Shown here: positions 8,246 through 16,926 of the stretch, in pieces | Layout of the letters: each line of letters opens with the position of its first letter | How positions within the stretch are numbered: position 1 is the stretch's first letter | Source of the DNA: Vreelandella populi | Lineage (GTDB): Bacteria; Pseudomonadota; Gammaproteobacteria; Pseudomonadales; Halomonadaceae | DNA length: 64,000 bases | Direction of reading: 5' to 3' | Assembly: GCF_003989825.1 (NCBI RefSeq) | Contig: NZ_RZHE01000004.1 | Location: 266,717-330,716 of the forward strand | Position numbers and translations under genes: made by a program | Notes under the pieces: generated by a model | The model's input: only the letters and a program-made list of their open reading frames with translations | What the model was told of the DNA's origin: nothing | Databases searched by the model: none

Positions 8246-9430
8246 TCAAAGCAGCGTAGTAAACGCAATCAGGATGGCCGGTATGGCAATAAATACGCCT
8301 AATACCCAAGCGGCAGCTAATACTTTTCTTTCTGAGGCAATACGGCCTAGCCACTCGGCTCCTTTGACAGGCAAGGGTCTTAAAAACGGTAGACCGAAAA
8401 TCACGGCAACAGCGAATAGGTTAAAGAAAAGGTGAACCAGAGCGATCTCAAGTGCCAGTATGGCCGTCGCTCCGGTAACCGCGGTGGCAGCAAGCAGCGC
8501 CGTAAACGTAGTGCCAATATTAGTCCCTAACGTAAAGGGATAGATCTGGCGTAAAGAGAACGTCCCGGAGCCCGCTAACGGCACCATTAAGCTTGTGGTG
8601 GTTGAGGACGACTGCACTAGAAACGTTACCATGGCGCCGGAGGCAATACCTGTTATAGGCCCGCGCCCAATCGCGTTATGCATGATGTTTTTCGCGCGCC
8701 CGACCATCAATACTCTCAGCAACGCCCCGATATAACGAATCGCTAAAAAAATCACGGCAATGCCAAAAACGATCATGGCGATGCCACCTGCGATGGTGGG
8801 CAGGTTCATGGCCACATTTTCAACGGTCGAGGTAATCGGCCTTGTTGCCATACCGATAATGTTCACGCTTCCCATGGAAAGGTCCGCATCACCATAAAGC
8901 ATGGACGACGCACTTAGTGCCAGCTTCTCAAGCGGATGAAAGATAATTTCGATAGGCAGGAAAACAGCCACGGCCAGCAGGTTAAAAAAGTCATGCACCG
9001 TTGCCGCGGAAAACGCCCGGCGAAATTCAGCTTTATCGCGTACATGCCCAAGGCTTACCAGCGTATTGGTGACCGTTGTACCGATATTCGCGCCCATGAT
9101 CATGGGTACTGCAGTGGCAACCGGCAGCCCACCGGCCACAAAGGCCACAATAACGGAGGTAACGGTGGAAGATGACTGAATCAGCGCCGTGGCAACAATC
9201 CCGATCATCAGCCCTATAAAGGGGTTGACTGCAAACTCAAACAGTTGAGCGGCGTGCTCACCTGCGGCAATTTTGAAACCATTGCCAATGATTGATACTG
9301 CACAGATCAGAAAGTACACCAGCAAGGCAAGCGTGAGCCACTGCCTTAGCGTACCTTTGCGCCTTACCTTTACCCTTCTCCTCTGGTCGGGTAACACCTC
9401 TTGCACAGCGCTATTGATATTTTCGGCCAT
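8246..9430 (-). CDS. Na/Pi cotransporter family protein
   Basis: A 394-residue inner-membrane transporter of the PF02690 family (NptA/YjbB, SLC34-like), which takes up or exports phosphate coupled to sodium. The family's inverted repeat is visible as two QSSS motifs: ALIQSSSTVTS in the first half and FLVQSSSTTTS in the second, each next to GANIGTT/GTNIGTT. About eight or nine hydrophobic segments follow a short basic N-terminus (RRRVKVRRKG). There is no C-terminal PhoU domain, unlike YjbB. The ATG at 9430 is preferred (GAGG upstream) over a GTG at 9460. A well-formed Pho box lies 70 bp upstream, so control by PhoB in phosphate starvation is likely, which favours an uptake role. Confidence 0.93.
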   Translation of the reverse strand: MAENINSAVQEVLPDQRRRVKVRRKGTLRQWLTLALLVYFLICAVSIIGNGFKIAAGEHAAQLFEFAVNPFIGLMIGIVATALIQSSSTVTSVIVAFVAGGLPVATAVPMIMGANIGTTVTNTLVSLGHVRDKAEFRRAFSAATVHDFFNLLAVAVFLPIEIIFHPLEKLALSASSMLYGDADLSMGSVNIIGMATRPITSTVENVAMNLPTIAGGIAMIVFGIAVIFLAIRYIGALLRVLMVGRAKNIMHNAIGRGPITGIASGAMVTFLVQSSSTTTSLMVPLAGSGTFSLRQIYPFTLGTNIGTTFTALLAATAVTGATAILALEIALVHLFFNLFAVAVIFGLPFLRPLPVKGAEWLGRIASERKVLAAAWVLGVFIAIPAILIAFTTLL

Positions 9431-9499
9431 TGCCACATCCTCATGAAAGGAAGAACGCACGTATAACCCACCCGCTCCTTCAAAGAATGGCGGCTATAA

Positions 9500-9517
9500 G
9501 TGACATAGGCGTGACAG
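9500..9517 (-). promoter_or_regulatory. Pho box (PhoB site)
   Basis: Read on the minus strand the site is CTGTCAC-GCCT-ATGTCAC: two 7-bp direct repeats at 11-bp period, matching the PhoB consensus repeat CTGTCAY in 13 of 14 positions. It lies 70 bp before the Na/Pi cotransporter start and points toward it. A poor -10 (CATTCT) about 10 bp downstream suits an activator-dependent promoter. Confidence 0.7.
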
Positions 9518-9578
9518 CTGAGTGGCACTATGATGTTACGGTGAATAAATACTGCTCATCGCGTGCAAGGCTAAGCAA

Positions 9579-9604
9579 AGGCCGCTTCATTCCTGAAGCG
9601 GCCT
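9579..9604 (-). terminator. Hairpin left behind the tyrS relic
   Basis: A perfect 11-bp stem (AGGCCGCTTCA with TGAAGCGGCCT, 4-base loop) lies 13 bp beyond the terminal TAA of the tyrS relic on the minus strand. It is followed by a weak T-rich tract. It is probably the old tyrS terminator. Confidence 0.6.
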
Positions 9605-9616
9605 GTCCACCTACGT

Positions 9617-9790
9617 TTACCCGCGCTTGAAAAGGCGAAAGTGCTTTTTACCTTTCTACAAGATCCAGTATTGATCGAACAGCGCAAATACCTAGCTGAG
9701 TGGCCCTTGCTTGGCGCACCCGCCGTTGATGCGCACGGCGTTCTGGTCAATCAATTCCCGGGCCTGGCGTTTGGATGAGATACGCTGGCT
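9617..9790 (-). pseudogene. tyrS: Relic of the C-terminal S4 domain of tyrosyl-tRNA synthetase
   Basis: One minus-strand frame, read through two TAG codons, gives ISSKRQARELIDQNAVRING, then LFDQYWIL, a stop, and KGKKHFRLFKRG ending in TAA at 9617-9619. This lines up with the end of E. coli-type TyrS (PSRGQARKTIASNAITING, then LLRRGKKNY). The domain is an S4 RNA-binding fold. Only the last 60 or so codons remain; the catalytic part is gone. The two in-frame stops lie at about 9692-9694 and 9662-9664. The fragment cannot encode a functional enzyme, so a working tyrS must exist elsewhere. Upstream it runs into a different decayed gene. The identification rests on my recall of TyrS sequences. Confidence 0.7.
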
Positions 9791-9829
9791 AACAGGCTGA
9801 TCACGTTGTGAAGGCTCGGAATGATGTAG

Positions 9830-10329
9830 CGGTTTATTGCCCCACTGCTTACGGCACAACGCGGTCAGCAGCTCAACATAGGCTCAAGATGACGGGCGAC
9901 TGAGGCAGAGAACCCATCATCATGCGCTAGCAACCCTAGATAGATAACACTCCAAAGAGCGTCGCCCAGACGAATCGCAAGACAACGTTCATCCTACAGC
10001 CGGTTCGCTGATAGAAGTTGCTGGCGTATTCGTTATGCCCGGCAGGCGGTATCACATCGGCCATACGTAGCACGCCCTGGCGCGGGGCATGGTCGAGCGC
10101 TACCAGAAAAGGGTCCTGCGATAGTCCTGCAGTAAGTAACACTGAAAAAGCAGCTCACGACGCTCGGGAATGGAATCGAACAGGCAGATAGGATGCTTGC
10201 CAGGCCGATGCCCAATGAACACTGCACAGTCGGAGTGAATGATGGCTTTGAGCAGCGCCGTCAGCCGTGAAGCGCATCAATCGTTTGGGCCAACGCATGC
10301 GGCATGGCGTCTTTTAAGAGCGTGTGCAT
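9830..10329 (-). pseudogene. Frameshifted relic of a LuxR-type regulator lacking its HTH
   Basis: Joining minus-strand frames gives a continuous protein-like sequence: MHTLLKDAMPHALAQTIDA, ALLKAIIHSDCAVFIGHRPG, LSQDPFLVALDHAPRQGVLR, MADVIPPAGHNEYASNFYQR, LAIRLGDALWSVIYLGLLAH and FSASVARHLEPMLELLTALC. At least four frameshifts separate these blocks. The pattern (YL..DPF..AL, a DVIP segment, a Y..FY block, then W-x-V-I-x-L and FS..........L.PML) is that of the N-terminal sensor half of solo LuxR regulators. The C-terminal LuxR HTH is absent and the sequence abuts the tyrS relic. The old start would be ATG at 10327-10329. The family call is by pattern and moderately sure; that it is broken is certain. 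Confidence 0.65.
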
Positions 10330-10413
10330 ACGTATTAAACGGTGGCTGTGGCAGAGGGCGTTCAGTATGCTTTAGTCCGCGCTCATTTATAAGGCAATCA
10401 CACGGTAGATTTT

Positions 10414-10725
10414 ATGACCGATTCTCTCAGCAAGACAAAATCCAGCTTCTATCGCCGCCTTTACGTGGCTTATCTGATCGATCAGGGGGTTTCTAGCGTG
10501 CCTGCGCTCGTGAGCACCTGTGGCATGCCGCGACGTACGGCTCAGGATACCATCGCCTCGCTTGCCGAGCTGGATATTGAATGCCAGTTTCAACCGACAC
10601 AAGGCGAGCGCCATAACAGCGGTGAATACCGGATTATCAGCTGGGGCCCCATTGACCCGGCCTGGGTCAAGAAGCAAGCAAAACCGCTGGCTGACGCTCT
10701 TGGCTACCCGGTTATCACTGCTTAA
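10414..10725 (+). CDS. Small winged helix-turn-helix DNA-binding protein
   Basis: A 103-residue protein with a helix-turn-helix at about residues 18-50: YLIDQGVSSVPALVSTCGMP, then RRTAQDTIASLAEL as the recognition helix. A short beta-wing-like region (GEYRIISWGPID) follows. It is likely a transcriptional regulator of unknown targets. Similar short proteins are common in Halomonas and Pseudomonas. The ribosome site upstream is weak. It is convergent with the P-type ATPase gene (21 bp between stops) and no terminator is evident between them. The left flank is the decayed region, so its ancestral partners may have been lost. Confidence 0.8.
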   Translation: MTDSLSKTKSSFYRRLYVAYLIDQGVSSVPALVSTCGMPRRTAQDTIASLAELDIECQFQPTQGERHNSGEYRIISWGPIDPAWVKKQAKPLADALGYPVITA

Positions 10726-10746
10726 TAGATCTGCCTGCTCAACAGA

Positions 10747-12927
10747 TCAATCGCGCCAGGCAAGCCGTGCGGCGTTGAGCGTAACGCTCAATGAGCTGGC
10801 GACCATAGCCAGCACCGCGACCAGCGGGGGAATGGCCATGATAATGACAAGCCCCAACGCCAGCGTGTTATATACCGCCGAAAGGGTCATATTCTGCAGC
10901 ATGACACGGCGGGTAGCCCGGGCAGTGGCAAGCCCTTCGACCAGGCTCGAAATTCCGGGCTTGAGCAGGTGTGCCGCGGCTCCTTCCCGAGCAGCATCAC
11001 TAGCGTTGAAAGGCGCCACACCAATATCGGCGGCAGCCAGGCTTAGTGTGTCGTTAACCCCATCGCCTATAAACATCACGGGGCTTGGCAGTCCCTGCAC
11101 CAAGCGGGCTTTCGCTTCTGGCGAGCGCTCTGCAAAGCAGGCATCTGGCGCCAATCCAAGGCGTTCAGCCACTGCTTCGACCGCACTTGGCCGGTCCCCG
11201 CTCAGCATGACCACCCAGTAATCGGCCTGCAGAAATTGGATACTTGGCGCGGCGTCTTCATACGGCGTGTCTTCAAGGTAGAAGCTGCCTAGCCAGCCCT
11301 GGGCGTCAGCTAGCATTACTTCAGAAGCTGCCCGGAGGGCGGTGTCGGTTCTATTGGGAGGTGTCACAATACCCTGACTATTTAGAAAATGCTGGCTGCC
11401 CAGCCAAATATCGCCATATTCTGTTAAGCGAAGTTGAATACCTTGCCCAGGCACATCTTTTATTACGCTAGCTTCGGACGACACAGGTGCCGGGTCGGAA
11501 TGCGCCCAACGTTTGAGCGCCTGGGCCAAAGGGTGCTGGCTGTTGGCCGCTACCTGATAAAGCCTGTCTTTAAGCGCTTTTTCGGTTACCCCTTCACGGC
11601 TTGCCCAGTTCACAAGCAAAGGCTCGCCTTGTGTCAGCGTGCCGGTCTTATCCAAGGCAATGGCTTTTACTCTAGCTAACGTTTCAAGCGCTGCCGGATC
11701 GCGCAAGGCAATGCCTTGATTTAAAAGTCGCCCACTACCTGCCAGACTCGCCAAGGGCACGGCTAGCCCTACCGCACAAGGGCAGGCTACTACCAGGACT
11801 GAAAGCGCTCGAACGATGGCATCTTCTAGCCCAAGCCCCATCAATAGGCCTACTGGCAGAGTAGCTACCCCCAGGATCAACGCCACGGGACTTAGCCAGG
11901 CAGCAAACCGGTCGGCAAGTTTTTGCAGCTCACCCTTTTGGGTCTGATAGTGGCGCATCTGGTCACGAAGGCGGTCCAGGCGGCGCTGGCCTAGGACGTG
12001 AGTGACCCTAATAACGACATCAGCACTACCCAGTAGCCGACACCCGGCATAAACTGGCTCGCCTTTAGGAAAGTGGCGAGGCGTGCTCTCGCCGGTTAAT
12101 GATGCCGTATCTATCCAGGCGGCCTCTTCCAAAACGCCGTCCAGCGAAATAATTTCGCCTGAACTGAGCATAGCCCGCGAGCCTGGTAGAACGTCGGCTA
12201 ACGATTTGACCCGCCACTGGGTATTCTCCCAAATCATGGCGTCATCGCTTGGCTGGGGCAGAACATCCAGAGCTTTTAACCCGCGATGGCGGCATAACGT
12301 TTCCACTAACCGCCCACCTAGCAGCAGCACGATCAGCATGACGGCCGTATCAAAATATACCTCTGCCGAGCCGCGCCATAAAAGACCGACCGACACCCCG
12401 ACCGCCGACCAGACGCCAAGCGTTACCAGCACATCCATACCCGGACGCTTGGCGCGCAGCGTGCGCAGGCCCGCCCGGTAAAACGGCCAACCTGCAAACG
12501 TTACCACCGGAATAGAAAACGCTCCCGACACCCAGGCAACGACCCATTCAATCGTTGGGTTGGGCAATGCTCCTGCGTAAATCAAGAGTGACGCTAGCAT
12601 GGTCCACATGCCGAATACCGAGCCTACCAGCAAGCGTAAACTCAAATAACGGCTTTCCTGCTCCAGTCGCGTATGCGCGTCAGCATGAGCTTCAAGTTCG
12701 GTTAAGCGATAACCCAGGCGCTTTACTTTAGGCGCCAGCGCTTCAAGCGAAATGGCCTCGGCACCTCCTTTTACCCACAGCGTTGCGCTTGGGTAATGAA
12801 CGCTAATACGCTCAATCCCCTGTCGATGGGTAAGGACACCCTCTACTGCCAGTGCACAGCTAGTGCACCACATACCGTTTAGCGTGTAGAGGGCTTCATT
12901 AGTATCTGGCTCGCCAGTCACCTGCAT
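10747..12927 (-). CDS. Heavy-metal (copper-type) P1B ATPase of the oxidase operon
   Basis: A 726-residue integral membrane ATPase. In order: an N-terminal HMA metal-binding domain with Cys21 and Cys24 (GMWCTSCA), paired transmembrane helices, actuator motif SLTGES, the channel motif Cys382-Pro-Cys384 (CPCAVG), phosphorylated Asp426 (DKTGT), and the hinge GDGVND at 621-626. CPC with this HMA type marks Cu(I) transporters. Position at the end of a cytochrome oxidase operon suggests a CcoI/FixI/CopA2-like slow exporter that metallates the oxidase rather than detoxifies copper. The start is uncertain: ATG 12927 has a weak ribosome site, and the upstream gene stops only 18 bp before, so coupling is likely. 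A frame from 13020 is open but overlaps the upstream gene. Confidence 0.92.
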   Translation of the reverse strand: MQVTGEPDTNEALYTLNGMWCTSCALAVEGVLTHRQGIERISVHYPSATLWVKGGAEAISLEALAPKVKRLGYRLTELEAHADAHTRLEQESRYLSLRLLVGSVFGMWTMLASLLIYAGALPNPTIEWVVAWVSGAFSIPVVTFAGWPFYRAGLRTLRAKRPGMDVLVTLGVWSAVGVSVGLLWRGSAEVYFDTAVMLIVLLLGGRLVETLCRHRGLKALDVLPQPSDDAMIWENTQWRVKSLADVLPGSRAMLSSGEIISLDGVLEEAAWIDTASLTGESTPRHFPKGEPVYAGCRLLGSADVVIRVTHVLGQRRLDRLRDQMRHYQTQKGELQKLADRFAAWLSPVALILGVATLPVGLLMGLGLEDAIVRALSVLVVACPCAVGLAVPLASLAGSGRLLNQGIALRDPAALETLARVKAIALDKTGTLTQGEPLLVNWASREGVTEKALKDRLYQVAANSQHPLAQALKRWAHSDPAPVSSEASVIKDVPGQGIQLRLTEYGDIWLGSQHFLNSQGIVTPPNRTDTALRAASEVMLADAQGWLGSFYLEDTPYEDAAPSIQFLQADYWVVMLSGDRPSAVEAVAERLGLAPDACFAERSPEAKARLVQGLPSPVMFIGDGVNDTLSLAAADIGVAPFNASDAAREGAAAHLLKPGISSLVEGLATARATRRVMLQNMTLSAVYNTLALGLVIIMAIPPLVAVLAMVASSLSVTLNAARLAWRD

Positions 12928-12944
12928 CGGCTGTTGTTTACCAC

Positions 12945-13301
12945 TTACAGACAAGGCGGCAGGCCAACCATCGGTGCAGCGACAAACGCCACCGCTAAGG
13001 TAGAAAATACATAAAGCCATGCGGAAACAAAGGCATTGAAGTGCTTCCGCCCTTTATGCTGCCTAGCTTCCTGGAAGCATCCCCAAGCAAGCCCTGCCAG
13101 CAGCAGCGCTGTTATTAAGCTCCCCACTAACAGGGTAATATTGATATGGGTGAATGCGCCTTGGCCGGGATCCGGCGGCATCACGGCGCAGGCGACCGAG
13201 AGCCCGCCGTAAATGGCGATAAACCAGATACTCCAAAGAATCAGCCCACCCACGAAATGGCCTGGATGGGTAAGGTGTAGTCGCTGCACCATTGCTTTCA
13301 T
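12945..13301 (-). CDS. Three-TM small membrane protein of the oxidase operon
   Basis: A 118-residue protein with three hydrophobic segments (about 17-40, 50-73 and 85-108) and no cysteine pair or His cluster suggesting metal binding. I recognise no named family. GGAGG sits 7 bases before the ATG, which begins 3 bp after the oxidase subunit I-III stop, so it belongs to the oxidase operon. It could be a small structural subunit (subunit IV analogue) or an assembly factor. It does not look like FixH/CcoH (one TM and a large periplasmic domain) or CcoS (one TM). The role is inferred from position only. Confidence 0.75.
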   Translation of the reverse strand: MKAMVQRLHLTHPGHFVGGLILWSIWFIAIYGGLSVACAVMPPDPGQGAFTHINITLLVGSLITALLLAGLAWGCFQEARQHKGRKHFNAFVSAWLYVFSTLAVAFVAAPMVGLPPCL

Positions 13302-13304
13302 CCC

Positions 13305-15833
13305 TTAGCCTCCAATCACTCGTGGTAAAACAGCCAGCGCAGCAATCAGTATCCAGAACACCACGACGTTATAGCGCCAGAAGTAAGCGACCACTACAGG
13401 CTCAAACGGCGCATGAGCACCCACATAGCGGTAGCCAACTCGCATGCCTTGTAGTAGGGAAATCACTGCCCCCAAGGCGCTATGCAGCAATGCGTAGTAC
13501 AGGCCTACCATCAAGATGGCATCGTGAGAGGTTTCGGTAACGGCTAAGTTGGCGTTCCACATCACCCATAAAATCAGCACAAACTGTAAGCCACCTAAAA
13601 GTGCAGCCCCGTAAAGGCGCATCGCCAGGCCCTTATCCAACTGTTTACGTAACCTGCGTACGCTGCTCTCCATCAGCGCCGAGCCACCCAGTAACGCGAT
13701 ACCTGCTACAACTAGCGCAACCAGCGAAAGCGGGGAAGCGTCAGGCATGCGCCACTCCGGCGATACGGTCCATAAATAGAACCAGCCGAAGAGATAGGAT
13801 AGAAAGAAGGAGCCGTTGGCTATCATCGCCGTGGTCATGGCCCATAAACCGGGGCCATCCATGGTACGCGAGTGGAGCGGAGGATCGCCGGGCATCACCT
13901 TAGCATCGGGGGCTGCTTTAGGATGAGCACCGTTTTCCCACGACCAGCGCAACAGAAAACCAATGGCAATTACCACACCAACCCCGGCCACCGGGTACCA
14001 GCGCAGCAGCAGGCTGATACACACCACGGCAAGTGCCATGGCCGCAAATAGCGGCCACCAGGAGTTGCTGGGCACGTGAATGATTTCCCGGACCTTACCG
14101 GTCAGTGGGTCGGTACCCCAAAGCTCACGACGTCCGTGACTGGCTGTGGCCAGGCCGTGCCTGCCTTCCTGCATCTCCCGAGGGAGCTCTGGATGTTCCC
14201 AAAGTGGGTGACGCGTTTCGATTGGCGGCAAACTCACGAAGTTATAGGGGCTTGGGGGCAGCTGGTTGGCCCACTCCAGCGTATCGGCGTTCCATGGATT
14301 GGTTTTTGCTGGCTTGCCATAGCGAAAGTGCAAGGCAATATCGATAAGCACCATGGCAAAGCCCGCCGACATGACGAAACCACCAATCGAGGAAATCAGG
14401 TTGAAGATATCCCAGCCAAACCCGGTATCGTAGGTATATACCCGGCGAGGCATACCTAACAGCCCCGTCCAATGCATAATCAGGAAAGTGACGTTAAAGC
14501 CAATAAACACCAGCCAGAACCCCCACTTACCGATCGTTTCAGACGGCATACGTCCGGAAAACAGTGGCAGCCAGTAGTAGATCCCGGCCATAAGCGGAAA
14601 CAGCATCCCCCCCACTAGCACATAATGCATATGGGCAACCACAAAGTGGGTATCATGCACCTGCCAGTTGAAGGGTACCAGCGCCAGCATGACACCGGTC
14701 AAACCACCACACACAAAAATCACCAGAAAACCGATGATCCACAGCATAGGTAGCTTCATTTTTGGCTTGCCAAGCCACAGTGTGGCCAGCCAGGCAAATA
14801 TCTGAATCCCGGTTGGAATCGCCACCAGCATACTGGCTGCCGAGAAAAACGCCTGGGCCAGCTGAGGGATGCCCACGGTGAACATGTGGTGAACCCACAG
14901 GCCGAAACTGATGAACCCCATGACGGTAATCGCAAAAACGACCCAGCCATATCCTACGATAGGCCGCCCGGCAAAAACGGGAATTATAGTTGCTACAATG
15001 CCCGCAGCCGGCAGGAAAATGATGTAAACCTCAGGGTGGCCAAATAGCCAGAAAAGGTGCTGCCAAAGTACCGGGTCACCGCCGCCTGCAATATCAAAGA
15101 ACGGCATGCCCACCGCGCGTTCAAGTTCAAGCAAGATACTGCCCAGAATCAGCGGTGGAAAGCCTACGACAATCATTAGCGCCATGGCCAGAATATACCA
15201 GGCAAACAGCGGCATCTTGTGAAGCGCCATGCCTTGGGTACGGGTGCGCAAAATGGAAACCACCAGTTCGACACCCGCCGAAAGCGCTGAAATCTCGACA
15301 AAGGTAATGCCCAAAAGCCAGAAATCAGACCCAAGCCCAGGCGAGTATTCGCTGCTACTCAGCGGCGTATACATGAACCAGCCGCTGTCGGGGGCCATTT
15401 CCAGCACCATGCTGAAGGATAAAATGATACCGCCAAACAGGTAACACCAGTAGCCCAACGCGGTTAGTCGTGGGCATACCAGATCGCGTGCGCCAATCAT
15501 TTTGGGGATCATATAGATCGCCAGACCTTCCAGAATCGGAATGGCGAACAGAAACATCATCACCGTACCGTGCATGGTGGTGACTTGGCTATAAATCTCC
15601 GGGGTCATGAAATTCTGATCGGGCGTGGCAATTTGCGTGCGTATCAGCATCGCCAAGATGCCGCCAATCAGAAAAAATGCCATCCCCGTGACCATAAACC
15701 GAAGGCCAAGTGTGGTGTGGTTAACGATGGTTAATGCTTTTAAACCCTTTGGGTTACCCCATACCTCTGAGAGGTCGTCATGTAACTTTTGAAGATCTTC
15801 AGGGCCCGTTGCTTCACGATCTATCGTACTCAT
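13305..15833 (-). CDS. ctaD: Cytochrome c oxidase subunit I-III fusion (caa3 type)
   Basis: The 842-residue catalytic subunit of an aa3-type terminal oxidase, reducing O2 to water and pumping protons. Subunit I occupies about residues 1-560: H266PEVY270 (CuB His and the cross-linked Tyr), His315-His316 (CuB), and His401 and His403 in VAHMHYVL (heme a3 and heme a). The second heme a ligand lies in TMHGTVMMF. A linker with GRRELWGTDPLTGKVREI follows, then a subunit III-like bundle of helices to the end. Such I+III fusions are known for caa3-type enzymes. The ATG at 15833 overlaps the subunit II stop by 4 bp (ATGA), so translation is coupled; a TTG at 15854 is less likely. Confidence 0.96.
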   Translation of the reverse strand: MSTIDREATGPEDLQKLHDDLSEVWGNPKGLKALTIVNHTTLGLRFMVTGMAFFLIGGILAMLIRTQIATPDQNFMTPEIYSQVTTMHGTVMMFLFAIPILEGLAIYMIPKMIGARDLVCPRLTALGYWCYLFGGIILSFSMVLEMAPDSGWFMYTPLSSSEYSPGLGSDFWLLGITFVEISALSAGVELVVSILRTRTQGMALHKMPLFAWYILAMALMIVVGFPPLILGSILLELERAVGMPFFDIAGGGDPVLWQHLFWLFGHPEVYIIFLPAAGIVATIIPVFAGRPIVGYGWVVFAITVMGFISFGLWVHHMFTVGIPQLAQAFFSAASMLVAIPTGIQIFAWLATLWLGKPKMKLPMLWIIGFLVIFVCGGLTGVMLALVPFNWQVHDTHFVVAHMHYVLVGGMLFPLMAGIYYWLPLFSGRMPSETIGKWGFWLVFIGFNVTFLIMHWTGLLGMPRRVYTYDTGFGWDIFNLISSIGGFVMSAGFAMVLIDIALHFRYGKPAKTNPWNADTLEWANQLPPSPYNFVSLPPIETRHPLWEHPELPREMQEGRHGLATASHGRRELWGTDPLTGKVREIIHVPSNSWWPLFAAMALAVVCISLLLRWYPVAGVGVVIAIGFLLRWSWENGAHPKAAPDAKVMPGDPPLHSRTMDGPGLWAMTTAMIANGSFFLSYLFGWFYLWTVSPEWRMPDASPLSLVALVVAGIALLGGSALMESSVRRLRKQLDKGLAMRLYGAALLGGLQFVLILWVMWNANLAVTETSHDAILMVGLYYALLHSALGAVISLLQGMRVGYRYVGAHAPFEPVVVAYFWRYNVVVFWILIAALAVLPRVIGG

Positions 15834-16891
15834 GGGGTCAGGGTCTCCAGCCAAGCACCCAGGGACTCCAAGGTGGCGGTATCCATATAATTGATTGACG
15901 GCATTTTGTTACTCGGTTTAAGCGTTTGGTGATTTTCCAGCCAATACTGAATAGCGCCCTCTTCCATAGGCAGTACGCCCCCCCCCAGCATGGGGCGTGC
16001 GCCGATATCAGAAAGATCAGGACCTATGGTCGCAGTAGAAAGACCGGCAACGCTATGGCAGGCCGCACAAGTGGAAACGAAAGTCTCGCGCGCTTGGGAA
16101 AATTCATCATTCGCTACGGCCAGCTCAGCCAAACGCTCTCCCTGACGATCTGCCAGCCACGCCTCAAACTCCTCGCGCCCAACGGCTTCGACGTAAAGGT
16201 CCATATGCGCATGTTGGGTACCACAGAACTCTGCACACTGAGCGTCAAAGATGCCTGGTTCATCGGCTTCAAGACGAATCACGTTAACGCGCCCCGGCAG
16301 CATATCTACCTTGCCGCCTAATCGGGGTATCCAGAAGGCGTGGATAACATCAGCAGAGGTCACATGAAAATCGACAGGCTCCCCTGCCGGCATGATGAGC
16401 TGATTCGAGGTGACCACCTCGCCGCCGGCAGCGCCCGGGTAGCGAACTTCCCACCACCACTGGTGGCCAATGACTTCAATGACTTCAGGTGGTTCGCTTA
16501 ACGGCAAAGGCAGCATGCGCTTGCCGGCCGGGATGCCAAACATGAGAAGCGCACTAACGCTAAACACAGGCAGTAAAATACCGCCCCCGATAATCCAGCG
16601 CCGGGCAATTTTACGCTCTTGGGCAGCTGTGTGTTCGTGGTGTTTGCGCTTGAACGCATAAAGCCACAGCGCGATAACGCCGATAAATACGACCGTGAAA
16701 AATGTCAGCATGACCCACCAGACAAGCGCGACATCTCGTGCAGCTTGCCCAGCGGGGTCTAGAATAGATCTATCGCCTGCGCACCCTGCTAATACCAGCA
16801 TGGTCAGCAACAGTATTAACCGGTTGACCCGCCGCAGCGCAACACGTTGAATACACGGTGAGGCGACGTGATATAAATAGCGTTCCCTCAT
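15830..16891 (-). CDS. ctaC: Cytochrome c oxidase subunit II with fused cytochrome c
   Basis: A 353-residue lipoprotein-like subunit II. The signal ends in a lipobox (VLAGC). Two transmembrane helices follow, then the cupredoxin domain with the CuA ligands Cys219, Cys223, His227 and Met230 (CAEFCGTQHAHM) plus the His of ADVIHAFW. A C-terminal cytochrome c domain carries the heme site Cys275-Ala-Ala-Cys278-His279, with axial Met probably in SNKMPSINYM. The fused heme domain defines the enzyme as caa3-type and lets it take electrons directly from periplasmic cytochromes. AGGG precedes the ATG at 16891 by 8 bases. It is first in the operon, with only 35 bp to a divergent gene. Confidence 0.96.
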   Translation of the reverse strand: MRERYLYHVASPCIQRVALRRVNRLILLLTMLVLAGCAGDRSILDPAGQAARDVALVWWVMLTFFTVVFIGVIALWLYAFKRKHHEHTAAQERKIARRWIIGGGILLPVFSVSALLMFGIPAGKRMLPLPLSEPPEVIEVIGHQWWWEVRYPGAAGGEVVTSNQLIMPAGEPVDFHVTSADVIHAFWIPRLGGKVDMLPGRVNVIRLEADEPGIFDAQCAEFCGTQHAHMDLYVEAVGREEFEAWLADRQGERLAELAVANDEFSQARETFVSTCAACHSVAGLSTATIGPDLSDIGARPMLGGGVLPMEEGAIQYWLENHQTLKPSNKMPSINYMDTATLESLGAWLETLTP

Positions 16892-16926
16892 GTTGTTATC
16901 CCTTTTTCTGCCCACAGGAAGTGATT

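Noticed and set aside
9617..9790. Amber codon readthrough restoring TyrS function.
   Set aside because: The catalytic domain is missing altogether, so readthrough could not give a working enzyme.
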